Shown in pieces: positions 28,147 to 37,178 of a stretch of DNA of 56,695 nucleotides; position 1 is the first letter of the stretch, and every line of letters begins with the position of its first letter. Made by a program: the position numbers and the translations under genes. Origin of the DNA: a bacterium (GTDB taxonomy: Bacteria > Patescibacteriota > Minisyncoccia > Phycocordibacterales > UBA6899); assembly GCA_021851895.1 (NCBI GenBank), contig JAJZQJ010000002.1, positions 69,046 through 125,740 of the forward strand, read 5' to 3'. A model generated the notes under the pieces. That model was not told the origin of the DNA, did no database searches, and worked only from the letters and a program-made list of their open reading frames with translations.

Positions 28147-29568
28147 TTATATGCATTCACCGTCATAGACAGGGAGGCATCCTACTGCGGGTTTCGCATT
28201 TGGATCCGCCTTGAGGTCATTGGTGATGTGTGCATCAAGTTTCGCTCGAAGCTCTGCTTTCTTTGCTGGGTTCAGTTCCGCAAGATTGACGAGCTCCTTA
28301 GGGTCGGTGTTCAAATCGTAGAGCTCCTCTTTTCCGTCTTGGAGTGTACGAATGTACTTCCATCCATCCGCGGTTCGGATACTGCGAATGTGAGTGAAAT
28401 CACGATAATCCGTCTCTGCGTACACATCGTATCCTGGCATCGTTGGATTCTTGATGTAATCAACGAGGTTTGGTCGACCGAGAGTCTGTTTCTCATATGC
28501 AGCTGATGGGGTGATGCCGACGAGTTTAAGGAGTGCAGGACCCATATCCATCGTACTGACCTGGCCCTTTACTACATTACCGCCAGCAACGCCTGGGATC
28601 TTGAAGATAAGCGGCACATGGATCAACTCATCATAGAGTGATTGTCCATGATCGAATCCCTTGTGCTCATAGAACTCTTCTCCGTGGTCTGAGACAACAA
28701 CGATGATGGTCTTGTCGAGGAGACCACGATCCTTGAGCTGCGCGAGGAATCCTGCGAGACGAGCATCTGCATCATGCAGCTTGCTGTCATACCATGCTGT
28801 CCAGAATGCAGCGTCTTCCTTTGTAAGGTGAAGAGGGAAGACAAGCTGGTCTTCTCGGAGTTTTGCCTCTTCCTGCATTGTTCCCTTGTATGGACCAGTG
28901 TAATTTGTTGGGGTAAAGATACCCTTATAGTCCTTGCCGCTTCCTGCGAATTGTCCGTGAAGATCATATCCATGGAAGAACATAAAGAACTTCTGATTCT
29001 TTGGTAGGGTATCAAGCCATTCCATCGCGTGACGGTCACTGTTCTGTAGACCACCGAAAGCGACTTCATCCGTATATTTATCGAATCCTATTCCATATCC
29101 GAACTTTGCAGAGACTCCTGCGTCTCCGGTGAAACCACCTGTTGCATAGCCCGCGTTCTTGAATTGCTGTGCGAGGGTTTCGATATTTGGTGCACTGTCT
29201 TTCAGATTAGACAATTTTTTTGCCTGACTTGTGAAGACTTTGAACTTATTGATGACCCCGTGTACGCTAGGATACGTACCTGTCATGACGGACATGAATG
29301 CAGGAACGGTCCAGCTCGCATCGGAAATCGATTGCGAAAAGATGGTTCCTTCTTTTGCAAGCGCATCAAGCGTTGGTGTCGTGTTTCGTTCGTAGCCGAG
29401 TGCGCTCAGGTGGTCTGCGCGCAGTGTGTCCACTCCGATCACGATCACATTGCAGTCAGTGCATGAGACGCCCTTTTTTGCAGACGACATGCCTTTGACT
29501 CCAAGTATGATCAAGAGTGCTCCAGCTACTACTATTGTTATTGTTTTGTATTTGTTCATAACTTTCAA
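28147..29568 (-). CDS. Alkaline-phosphatase-superfamily 'sulfatase', Thr at the nucleophile position
   Basis: VIVIGVDTLRADHLSALGYERNTTPTLDALA...SWTVPAFMSVMTGTYPSVHGV...VVSDHGEEFYEHKGFDHGQSLYDELIHVPLIFKIPG. Confidence 0.85.
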   Translation of the reverse strand: MKVMNKYKTITIVVAGALLIILGVKGMSSAKKGVSCTDCNVIVIGVDTLRADHLSALGYERNTTPTLDALAKEGTIFSQSISDASWTVPAFMSVMTGTYPSVHGVINKFKVFTSQAKKLSNLKDSAPNIETLAQQFKNAGYATGGFTGDAGVSAKFGYGIGFDKYTDEVAFGGLQNSDRHAMEWLDTLPKNQKFFMFFHGYDLHGQFAGSGKDYKGIFTPTNYTGPYKGTMQEEAKLREDQLVFPLHLTKEDAAFWTAWYDSKLHDADARLAGFLAQLKDRGLLDKTIIVVVSDHGEEFYEHKGFDHGQSLYDELIHVPLIFKIPGVAGGNVVKGQVSTMDMGPALLKLVGITPSAAYEKQTLGRPNLVDYIKNPTMPGYDVYAETDYRDFTHIRSIRTADGWKYIRTLQDGKEELYDLNTDPKELVNLAELNPAKKAELRAKLDAHITNDLKADPNAKPAVGCLPVYDGECI

Positions 29569-29589
29569 ATTATAACATGACCAAAAACA

Positions 29590-31185
29590 TCAGAAATAGG
29601 GTTGTATTTCGGGGCCTGTAGTATGCGGGAGGGGAGTTTTAAACTCTTTTTCTTCCCATGCAGTAAGCTTATCCTGCAGGTCAACAATAGTAGGGTTTCC
29701 ATTTTCTACATCATAAACATTCTTTTTCTCCCCTGGGTCATCTTTGAGATAATACAGCTCGTATTCTGGAGCGAGGGTATGATTTCCTGTGAGGATGTTG
29801 AACCATGACCACTGTGCCATGGCAAGTCGTGATCGACGATGAATAAGTTTCCAATCACCATCTCGAATGGCAGTGTCCGCAAAGTGTTCTTTGCTATCAA
29901 TAGCATAGAACCCTTCGAGGCCTTCGTAACGCATCGATGACATCACTCGTTCCCAGAGTGAGGTGCGCGTGATATAGACCTCATCACGAGGAGCTTCTCC
30001 TCCGTTTTGTAGATAGGGAAGGAAGTTGACCCCCTCGTTCTTTGGGGCAGGAATGTTGAGGATGGAGAGCAGCGTTGGGAGTACATCGACGCCCGAAGCG
30101 AGTGCATCGACTTGCTGAGGTTTTAGTTTCGGTGCGCGAATAATAAGTGGTGTGTGTACTTGTTCATCATAGATGTCATAATGCATCACATAGCCGCGCT
30201 CATTAAAACCTTCGCCGTGTTCCGACTCGAGGATGACAACAGTATTTTCGTCGAGGCCTGAATCTTTTACAAAACGAAGCAATTGCCCGAGTCGTCGATC
30301 GGTCATCAGGATTCCGTCATCATAGCGACCGACGAGGTAATTAAAATCGCTTTTATTGAGTTTTGCGACTGGTCGCAATGGAGTATTTTTTACATAACGA
30401 CCATACAAGTCGCCTTTATACAAATAGCTCACAAGATTCCATGTGTCGTAGGATGCAGTTTGAAAATATCCAGTATACTTTGGGTCACTGAAATGATGCT
30501 GCTCTGTTTGCCCATATGGCCAATGTGCAGAGCCGAATGTGAGCCAGAGGAAGAAGGGTTTGTCTTTCTGTTGCGCTCTCTTCATCCATGCAATGGATTG
30601 TGGTGCGGGATTCCCGCCTCTTCCGTTGAATGGATCACCTCCAGCGTGAGAATATTTATAGACGTCGAATCCTCGGGAGAGATTTATGCCCGCGACATAT
30701 CCTGAGAACTCTGCTGAGGTTCCGAAAGAGGCAGTTTGCCAACCATGTTGTTTGAGTATCTCTCCGAGGGTGGGTATTGAATTGGGGAGCGGTGACTCGA
30801 AATTGACGACACCACTTGTAAAAGGATATTGTCCTGTATGTACGCTGACTTCACTGATCGGCGTGAGATATGAGGTGGAGAAATAATTTTTGAACACCGC
30901 AGCATTCTTCGCCCAATCATCGATATTCGGCGTCGTTTTTCGCGTATAGCCATATAGGCTCATATGGTCAGTACGTAAGCTGTCGATACTTATGAGAATG
31001 ACATTGAGTGGCCCCACTTTCTTTTGCGCGCCAAAATGCTGTACTGCAACATAAACGAGCAGTGCTCCAGCAACCAAAAGTGGCGCGATCGCTAATGAGA
31101 GTTTGATATGGTGGGTGTGGCGCTTCATGTGATGTGCCGCTTTTTTGAAATGGTGAGCGACTCCATCGATTTTGTGCGTTTTCAT
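29590..31185 (-). CDS. Second alkaline-phosphatase-superfamily 'sulfatase', His-rich N-terminus, Thr at the nucleophile position
   Basis: MKTHKIDGVAHHFKKAAHHMKRHTHHIK; VILISIDSLRTDHMSLYGYTRKTTPNID; YLTPISEVSVHTGQYPFTSGV; ESEHGEGFNERGYVMHYDIYDEQVHTPLIIRAP. Confidence 0.85.
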   Translation of the reverse strand: MKTHKIDGVAHHFKKAAHHMKRHTHHIKLSLAIAPLLVAGALLVYVAVQHFGAQKKVGPLNVILISIDSLRTDHMSLYGYTRKTTPNIDDWAKNAAVFKNYFSTSYLTPISEVSVHTGQYPFTSGVVNFESPLPNSIPTLGEILKQHGWQTASFGTSAEFSGYVAGINLSRGFDVYKYSHAGGDPFNGRGGNPAPQSIAWMKRAQQKDKPFFLWLTFGSAHWPYGQTEQHHFSDPKYTGYFQTASYDTWNLVSYLYKGDLYGRYVKNTPLRPVAKLNKSDFNYLVGRYDDGILMTDRRLGQLLRFVKDSGLDENTVVILESEHGEGFNERGYVMHYDIYDEQVHTPLIIRAPKLKPQQVDALASGVDVLPTLLSILNIPAPKNEGVNFLPYLQNGGEAPRDEVYITRTSLWERVMSSMRYEGLEGFYAIDSKEHFADTAIRDGDWKLIHRRSRLAMAQWSWFNILTGNHTLAPEYELYYLKDDPGEKKNVYDVENGNPTIVDLQDKLTAWEEKEFKTPLPHTTGPEIQPYF

Positions 31186-31239
31186 GGTTTGTGCTTTGCC
31201 TAAGTATAATGCATAAGCAGGATATAGGGGAGGGGATAG

Positions 31240-31273
31240 TAAATGAAAACATCTACTTTTTGTAGATGTTTTA
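31240..31273 (-). terminator. Rho-independent terminator
   Basis: minus strand aaaacatctacaaaaagtagatgttttc. Confidence 0.7.
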
Positions 31274-32476
31274 TTCATATCGTAATGCCTCCGCAGGTTC
31301 CATCTTTGAAGCGCTTCGAGCGGGAAGCAGTCCTGAAATGACGCCAATCACGAAGGTTAAGAAAAGGATGACGAATAAGCCAAAGAAATCGAGTGATGCG
31401 AATGAGAACAATCCTCGTATTCCGTTTCGTTCTCCATAGAGACCTATGAGAAATGCCATCAGGATTCCAAATGTGATTCCTATAATGCCACCAACAACAC
31501 CGATGATACCGGATTCCAGGAGAAAGAGTGCAAGTATGTTGTCGTTTGTCGCACCGATCGCTTTCATGATGCCGATCTGCTTCGTTCTTTCAAAAACGGA
31601 CGTATACATCGTATTCATGATGCCGACTGCTCCGACGATCAGTGATATCAGTGCGATGACGACAAGAACGAGTTCGATGATGGTAAGCACGTTCCCTGCC
31701 AGTCGCTCCGTCTTTGCCGGGGTGAGTACAGAGAAGTCGCGCACCGCATCTTGTTTCCCAAGTTCGAATTTTATCTGTTTTGCGACGAGGTTCACGTTGG
31801 CATCAGGGTTCAGCTTCACATCGGCATTCATTGCAACTCCACGTACGCCAGTAAGGTCTCTAAACGTATTGATCGACATTAATATGATGTTATCGGACAT
31901 CTGTTCGCCGATTGAAGAGAGGACTCCCGCGATACGCATTTTCTTGCCTCTAATGATCATTTCATCGCCGACATGGACATTTTTCTTGAAGAGCGTCTGT
32001 GCGACCTTGTTTCCGATGATGATGTCTGAAGAATTGATATCTGAAGGCCAGTACCCTGATTCAAGCTTAATGCCCTCTGATTGCTCCATGAGGATCTTCG
32101 CAAGGTCCCATTGGATGCCATTTACGAGTGTCGACTTCTTTTCTCCGAGGAATTCGATGTTCATTGAGGCGATGTCCTCTAGGGCAACAAAACGTACTCC
32201 TTGTATTCGTGCGAGCGCTGTGAGGTCCTTTTCCTTGAAGCGATCACCCCCAAAGAGGCTTGCAAGTGGATTGCTCTCTTTGCCGGGGAAAACGACGATG
32301 AGATCCGATCCGAACATCTGCAGTGTGCTCTTTATGGAGTTTTGTATCCCATCACCTAGTGCGAGGATGACCACGACGAGCATGATGCCGATAACGATAC
32401 CCAAAATGGTCAGCCAGCTTCTGATCGGCCGATAGCGTATTCCTTTAAGTATTAATATGAGAAATTTCTTGAGCAT
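31271..32476 (-). CDS. MacB/FtsX-type ABC transporter permease
   Basis: RSWLTILGIVIGIMLVVVILALGDG...IGIMKAIGATNDNILALFLLES...GLLPARSASKMEPAEALRYE. Confidence 0.9.
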   Translation of the reverse strand: MLKKFLILILKGIRYRPIRSWLTILGIVIGIMLVVVILALGDGIQNSIKSTLQMFGSDLIVVFPGKESNPLASLFGGDRFKEKDLTALARIQGVRFVALEDIASMNIEFLGEKKSTLVNGIQWDLAKILMEQSEGIKLESGYWPSDINSSDIIIGNKVAQTLFKKNVHVGDEMIIRGKKMRIAGVLSSIGEQMSDNIILMSINTFRDLTGVRGVAMNADVKLNPDANVNLVAKQIKFELGKQDAVRDFSVLTPAKTERLAGNVLTIIELVLVVIALISLIVGAVGIMNTMYTSVFERTKQIGIMKAIGATNDNILALFLLESGIIGVVGGIIGITFGILMAFLIGLYGERNGIRGLFSFASLDFFGLFVILFLTFVIGVISGLLPARSASKMEPAEALRYE

Positions 32477-32479
32477 AGG

Positions 32480-33337
32480 TCAGCGCAGTTTTTCGTGTAC
32501 GGTACCATTGCGCACGAGTCGCCCATCCTTGAAGCTGATCACTTGGTCGGCTTTTTTTGCTATATTGAGATCATGCGTCACGATGAGCAAAGTCTTTTTA
32601 TGTACTTTGTGGAGGTCAATGAGTATATCGAGTATCTTTCCGCCCGTTATGGAGTCGAGGTTACCTGTCGGTTCGTCTCCAAGTAATATTGCGGGATCAT
32701 TGACGAGTGCACGCAAAAGTGCGATGCGCTGCTGCTCTCCACCAGAGAGCTCAGAGGGGCGGTGTTCCATCCGATCTTTGAGAACCATTTCGCCAAAGAA
32801 GTGTTTGAGCATCTTCTCGTTTGCCTTTGCTGTTGAAAAGACAAGAGGGAGGAGCGCGTTCTCCTCTGCGGTGAGCCATGGAATGAGGTTGTATTGCTGG
32901 AAGACGAATCCAAAAGTTCTTGAACGAAGTTCCGCGCGGCGATCATCGTCGAGCTCAGTGATATCCTTACCTTTTAAATAGATCTTTCCGCTGCTGGGTC
33001 GATCGAGCAAGCCAACCATGTTGAGTGTCGTGCTTTTCCCGGATCCTGAAGGCCCCACAATGACCGTGAAATCGCCCTCCCAAACATGGAGGTGTAAGCC
33101 CTTGAGCACTTCGGTCTTGATCGTCCCCGTATCAAAAACCTTCCATATGTTCGACAGCTTCATCAGTGGTTCGCCCTCATATCGCTCAGGTGCTTTCTCG
33201 TAGCGCCCTTTACAAAAGGAGCCACAAAAGAATCTCTTTGTTTTTGCATGAGTCACCGTTTTGAGATCCTTGAACTCGGAGAGATCCATTCCACAAACAG
33301 GATCGATGATCGGTTGTGTGTCGTTGTGCTTCATCAT
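32480..33337 (-). CDS. MacB-type ABC ATPase with N-terminal YHS metal-binding domain
   Basis: IIDPVCGMDLSEF...TKRFFCGSFCKGRYEKAPERYEGEP (YHS), then VIVGPSGSGKST, ELSGGEQQRIALLRALVNDPAILLGDEPTGNLD. Confidence 0.9.
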   Translation of the reverse strand: MMKHNDTQPIIDPVCGMDLSEFKDLKTVTHAKTKRFFCGSFCKGRYEKAPERYEGEPLMKLSNIWKVFDTGTIKTEVLKGLHLHVWEGDFTVIVGPSGSGKSTTLNMVGLLDRPSSGKIYLKGKDITELDDDRRAELRSRTFGFVFQQYNLIPWLTAEENALLPLVFSTAKANEKMLKHFFGEMVLKDRMEHRPSELSGGEQQRIALLRALVNDPAILLGDEPTGNLDSITGGKILDILIDLHKVHKKTLLIVTHDLNIAKKADQVISFKDGRLVRNGTVHEKLR

Positions 33338-33339
33338 AG

Positions 33340-34803
33340 CTAGTCTGCCGAAACAACGATCGTCTGGCCCGCGCTGATGCCGCTTTTCACTTCGATCGAT
33401 TCACCATCGGAGATGCCGGTCACGATTTCGACTTCTTTGAGATTTTTACCATCCTGTATAGTGACAAAGTTTTTTCCTTCGCGTTTGTTTATCGCAAGTT
33501 CAGGAATGATGAGAATATTGCTTTTTTCGGAGGTGAGGAGTGAAAGGTCGGCGCTCATTCCTGAACGTAGTTGCAGGGAACTCGTCGCCATGAGTATATC
33601 GGTGCGGTAGTATTTATCGCCATCCTTGACGATCTCTTGGGGTTCAATAGAGAGTACTTTACCATCTATTGTTGCACCAGGAAAAGCGTCGAGCCGTATT
33701 ACGACTTTCGTGCCATCACGCTCATCGATCTTCGGGATTTCGAGCTCAGATATATCCGTCTGGATTTTGAAGCCCGCGGTGCCAAGGGTCACCGCAGTTT
33801 GTTCAGGTAGTGCGAGTTCTCCTTTTTCAAGCCATACCTTTGTGATTCTCGTATCCATCGGGGCATAGAGAGTTGATTTGCGAATCTTGTCATCGATGAG
33901 AGCTATCTCAGAACGATAGCCATTAATCTCTGCCTCTGCCTGTAATATCTTTGCATTCGTGATCGAAGCCCCGGCAGTGTTTTGGAGTTCAGCTTTCGCG
34001 TCCTCAATTGCCTGCTTCTGGTCGCGCAGCGCTTGTTCATACGCGTTCAAGTCGCTTGAATAGGTCGTGCTCTTTATGTTTGGAATCATGACGATCCAAA
34101 TCTTATCGATATAGCGTTCAAGGTCGTCGGGGAAGCTTACAAAGAGACCAAGGGTGCCTAGTGGTGTCGGTCCTGTCTTGCTTACGATAATCGGCCCAGC
34201 GGTTTCGATGCCAAATACGTGGAGCTGGTAGTCTGTACTCGTAATGTTCTTTTTATCCACTGAGAATCGATATGTCCCCATGGATCCCGCATAGTGACCA
34301 GTGATGACTGGAGCGGTAGCCTCTTGGCCTGTTTCGCTTGGCTCTGCGATGAGCCCATTCGAAAGAAGTGTGCTGTACGCACTCTTCACAAGCGTATCTT
34401 GTTTTTCGGTGATCGTCGCAAGTCGCGTCTCCGTGTTTCCCGCTTCCGTTTTACGGATGGCGAGTGTTGCTTCCGCTTGTGCTAACTGGTCGCGGAGTTT
34501 TTGTGCTTCCAGTTCGAGATCCGTTGTTTCCAGTTTTATGAGTGGCGCACCTTGTTTTACGACTTGTCCTTCCTTAACGAAAATTTTCTCTACAATTCCC
34601 GGGGAAGGGAAGTGTAGATTGAAATCTTTCTCGGGTACGATCTCTCCTCTTGAATGTATCGTTTCAATAAGCGTGCCTTTCTTCGCAGCGAAATAGAGCA
34701 GTGCTGCTCCATCCTTTTTGAAATATTTACCATATATCCAAAAAGAGATGAGGAGGATACCGACAATGGAGATAAAAAATACAATGAGAGAGATGCGCTT
34801 CAT
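33340..34803 (-). CDS. HlyD/MacA-type membrane fusion (adaptor) protein
   Basis: N-terminal TM; GIVEKIFVKEGQVVKQGAPLIKLET; long coiled coil; LAINKREGKNFVTIQDGKNLKEVEIVTGISDGESIEVKSGISAGQTIVV. Confidence 0.88.
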   Translation of the reverse strand: MKRISLIVFFISIVGILLISFWIYGKYFKKDGAALLYFAAKKGTLIETIHSRGEIVPEKDFNLHFPSPGIVEKIFVKEGQVVKQGAPLIKLETTDLELEAQKLRDQLAQAEATLAIRKTEAGNTETRLATITEKQDTLVKSAYSTLLSNGLIAEPSETGQEATAPVITGHYAGSMGTYRFSVDKKNITSTDYQLHVFGIETAGPIIVSKTGPTPLGTLGLFVSFPDDLERYIDKIWIVMIPNIKSTTYSSDLNAYEQALRDQKQAIEDAKAELQNTAGASITNAKILQAEAEINGYRSEIALIDDKIRKSTLYAPMDTRITKVWLEKGELALPEQTAVTLGTAGFKIQTDISELEIPKIDERDGTKVVIRLDAFPGATIDGKVLSIEPQEIVKDGDKYYRTDILMATSSLQLRSGMSADLSLLTSEKSNILIIPELAINKREGKNFVTIQDGKNLKEVEIVTGISDGESIEVKSGISAGQTIVVSAD

Positions 34804-35016
34804 GGTGTAATTATAACATGAATAGGAGGTATAGTATAAGATAGCTTTGAGGCGTGCTTCATACTATATGCTGCAAAGATAATTCTGCGATATGCAGTGA
34901 TCTACGATTTGGAGCAAGTGGTGTTATGTGGAAATTATTATGTGGTGCCTACTTTACAAATCTCAGAAAACTGCTATGATGTTCAAACGAGTTAATCACT
35001 TTTCTGCTGAACTGTG

Positions 35017-35125
35017 GTTGCCCGTATGGCCCTATCGCAACAGCCTTCGAGCTTAGCGAGGAGGCGCGAGGATATGTATCGGCGGTTGCCGATCCCTCTG
35101 CGACATGGCCAACCTGGTTCACAAA
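35017..35125 (+). ncRNA. Structured RNA upstream of tRNA-Glu (candidate leader or ncRNA)
   Basis: GGTTG...CAACC closing pairs, GCCTTCG/CGAggAGGC, perfect ATCGGC-GGTT-GCCGAT; upstream tttaca-N16/17-tatgat promoter. Confidence 0.4.
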
Positions 35126-35131
35126 GTAATT

Positions 35132-35203
35132 GGCCCTATCGTCTAACGGTTAGGACGGAGGCTTCTCAAGCCTTAAATCAGAGTTCGATTCTCTGTAGGG
35201 TCA
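35132..35203 (+). tRNA. tRNA-Glu (anticodon CTC), no encoded CCA
   Basis: Acceptor ggcccta/tagggtc; anticodon loop ttCTCaa; T-arm cagagttcgattctctg. Confidence 0.92.
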
Positions 35204-35267
35204 CAACTTGAAAAACGTCCGAGCAAAGCTCGGGCGTTTTTCTATGTTGTGAATCCCTACAGAGAAT
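35190..35267. repeat. tRNA-3'-end palindromic repeat, copy 1 (78 bp)
   Basis: tctctgtagggtcacaac..gaaaaacgtccgagcaaagctcgggcgtttttctatgttgtgaatccctacagagaat. Confidence 0.9.
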
Positions 35268-35419
35268 CGAACGAAGAGGGGTCGGGAGAGGGACACCTCT
35301 CCCGCGGAGGAGAGCAGGAACTCTTTGCGCGCAAAGGGTTCCGTTGAGGACCGTCGGTCCTCAAGGAGTTCGGCCGTGCGAGGCTCCTCTGGAGTGCACG
35401 AACCGAACGACGTGAGATG

Positions 35420-35497
35420 TCTCTGTAGGGTCACAACACGAAAAACGTCCGAGCAAAGCCCGGGCGTTTTTCTATGTTGTGAATCCCTACAGAGAAT
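35420..35497. repeat. tRNA-3'-end palindromic repeat, copy 2 (78 bp; 3 differences from copy 1)
   Basis: tctctgtagggtcacaacacgaaaaacgtccgagcaaagcccgggcgtttttctatgttgtgaatccctacagagaat. Confidence 0.9.
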
Positions 35498-35559
35498 TGA
35501 CATCATAGAATAAATATGTCATTGTGACTTTAGAGATCACACCACAACAAGGAGGCATT

Positions 35560-36009
35560 ATGCCTATCGCTGAGAGGCAAGGAATTTACGCTGGGACAAA
35601 GGTGTATGGCAGAAATGTCATCGTCGCAGGTTTCGTGCGACGGGGCCCGGTGGAGGGTGTCGTGATTTCGGTCTTTGCGTCGGGGGCACTCGCTTCGGTA
35701 CGCTTCAGCCTGCCGGCCACTCCGATGGTGTGCGCTGCGTGTGGATCATCCGCGCACCTTTCGATGAATGGTGCTACGGGAGAAATCGAGTGCATGCGGA
35801 GCCATTGCGGTCATTCCCATGGTTTCGAGGATCATTTGGTTGCTTCCTGTCCGATCGAGAAGCTCGAAGTTGTGCCGAACGATGCTGAGATCGCACGGAG
35901 GAATGAGTGGCGCGAGAAGCTCAAGCTTCGCCGCAGGGAAGTCGAGTGGGCCAACAATGCGCTCAAGGACGTTCTCGAAGAAGGTCGGAAGAACGGCTGG
36001 AAAGAATAG
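35560..36009 (+). CDS. Uncharacterised zinc-ribbon protein with strong Shine-Dalgarno
   Basis: aacaaggaggcattATG; CAACGSSAHLSMNGATGEIECMRSHCGHSHGFEDH. Confidence 0.65.
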   Translation: MPIAERQGIYAGTKVYGRNVIVAGFVRRGPVEGVVISVFASGALASVRFSLPATPMVCAACGSSAHLSMNGATGEIECMRSHCGHSHGFEDHLVASCPIEKLEVVPNDAEIARRNEWREKLKLRRREVEWANNALKDVLEEGRKNGWKE

Positions 36010-36014
36010 TATTG

Positions 36015-36038
36015 ACCGAGGCTTGGCCTCGGTTTTTT
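36015..36038 (+). terminator. Rho-independent terminator
   Basis: ccgaggcttggcctcggtttttt. Confidence 0.75.
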
Positions 36039-36067
36039 CATGCAGTTTTTGGTGCTATAGTGTAGCT

Positions 36068-36679
36068 ATGCACGAAGGGATGGATAAGACTGCGGAAACC
36101 TATAAACAGCATTTCCATAAGTTCATAGAGGGGACGAGAGGACTTGATGCACCGAACGCGGACATTAGGAAATGGATCGATGATTTTTTGCACCATATCC
36201 CCAAGGGCGGTACGATCATCGAGATCGGTGCGGCATACGGGAGAGATTCCGACTATATGAAGAAGGTAGGGTATAAGGTCGTGTGCACTGATATTGCCGA
36301 GCCTGCATTGGAGAAGTTGCACGCAAAGGGTTATGAAACCCACTACTATGATGTTCGCGACGAACCGAATGATGATTTCCGTCTGCGTTTCAATGGGTAT
36401 TTCGCAAATGCAGTGCTCCTGCACCTTACGCCAGATGCATTCAAGCAGGCGCTTGTGCACGCTTATGACATGTTGAAACATGGAGGCGTTGCCGCATTTT
36501 CAGTGAAGATCGGCGAGGGCGAGGAGGTTACAACGAGAAAAATGGATGCTCCGAGATATTTTCGTTACTATTATAAGCCGGAGCTCGAGGCGTTGATCGG
36601 TGAGTTGCCTTTTGATGTGCTTCAGCTCGCATATACACGTGATGAGAAATGGATCGTTGCGATCTTGCGTAAGCGTTAA
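36068..36679 (+). CDS. Class I SAM-dependent methyltransferase
   Basis: GGTIIEIGAAYGRDSDYMKKVGYKVVCTDIAEPALEKLHAKG; NAVLLHLTPDAFKQAL. Confidence 0.85.
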   Translation: MHEGMDKTAETYKQHFHKFIEGTRGLDAPNADIRKWIDDFLHHIPKGGTIIEIGAAYGRDSDYMKKVGYKVVCTDIAEPALEKLHAKGYETHYYDVRDEPNDDFRLRFNGYFANAVLLHLTPDAFKQALVHAYDMLKHGGVAAFSVKIGEGEEVTTRKMDAPRYFRYYYKPELEALIGELPFDVLQLAYTRDEKWIVAILRKR

Positions 36680-36717
36680 GCTATCGACTCACGTTTGTAT
36701 TGTGTTATGCTTTCGTT

Positions 36718-36999
36718 GTGAGTAAGACAAATAGATACGTCTTTGTTCCAGATGAGACGCTCGACCTCCATGGCCTTACGGGTAGGGAGGCGGCCGAAGA
36801 GGTAACCGATTTGCGCGGGAAGTTTTCCCGTGGGACACATTTGCGGATCATCATAGGTAAGGGCACACATAGTCGGGACTACCCAGTCATTCCGCACGTT
36901 GTGCGTAATGCACTGCTCGCTCAGGATATTCCATGGAACTATGCGAAACAGAGAGATGGTGGTGAGGGGGCGATCGATTGCGTGATCAAGTATAACTAA
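36718..36999 (+). CDS. Smr-domain protein (GTG start)
   Basis: ETLDLHGLTGREAAEEVTDL...LRIIIGKGTHSRDYPVIPHVVRNALL...GGEGAIDCVI. Confidence 0.8.
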   Translation: MSKTNRYVFVPDETLDLHGLTGREAAEEVTDLRGKFSRGTHLRIIIGKGTHSRDYPVIPHVVRNALLAQDIPWNYAKQRDGGEGAIDCVIKYN

Positions 37000-37049
37000 A
37001 ACATGGACAGCGATGTCCATGTTTTAGTTATTGTGTGCGAGCGCATTTG

Positions 37050-37145
37050 TGGCCGCGGTTATTTTGTCAGGATCGCTCGCTCTTCGCCCTCGCCGTACCA
37101 CTGTACGCCGTCGTGCTCCAGAGCTGAGCGCTGCTAACAAAATCC
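37050..37145. repeat. GC-rich structured intergenic element (imperfect inverted repeat)
   Basis: attttgtcaggatcgctc ... gagcgctgctaacaaaat with internal cgtac-cact-gtacg. Confidence 0.45.
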
Positions 37146-37178
37146 CTCGCGGTTTCTTGGCGTGATGATTCAACTTTG

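Noticed and set aside
31446-32435. 329-aa plus-strand ORF
   Set aside because: Exactly antisense to a well-supported MacB-type permease; shadow ORF from codon bias
35014-35211. 65-aa ORF
   Set aside because: Runs through tRNA-Glu; non-coding
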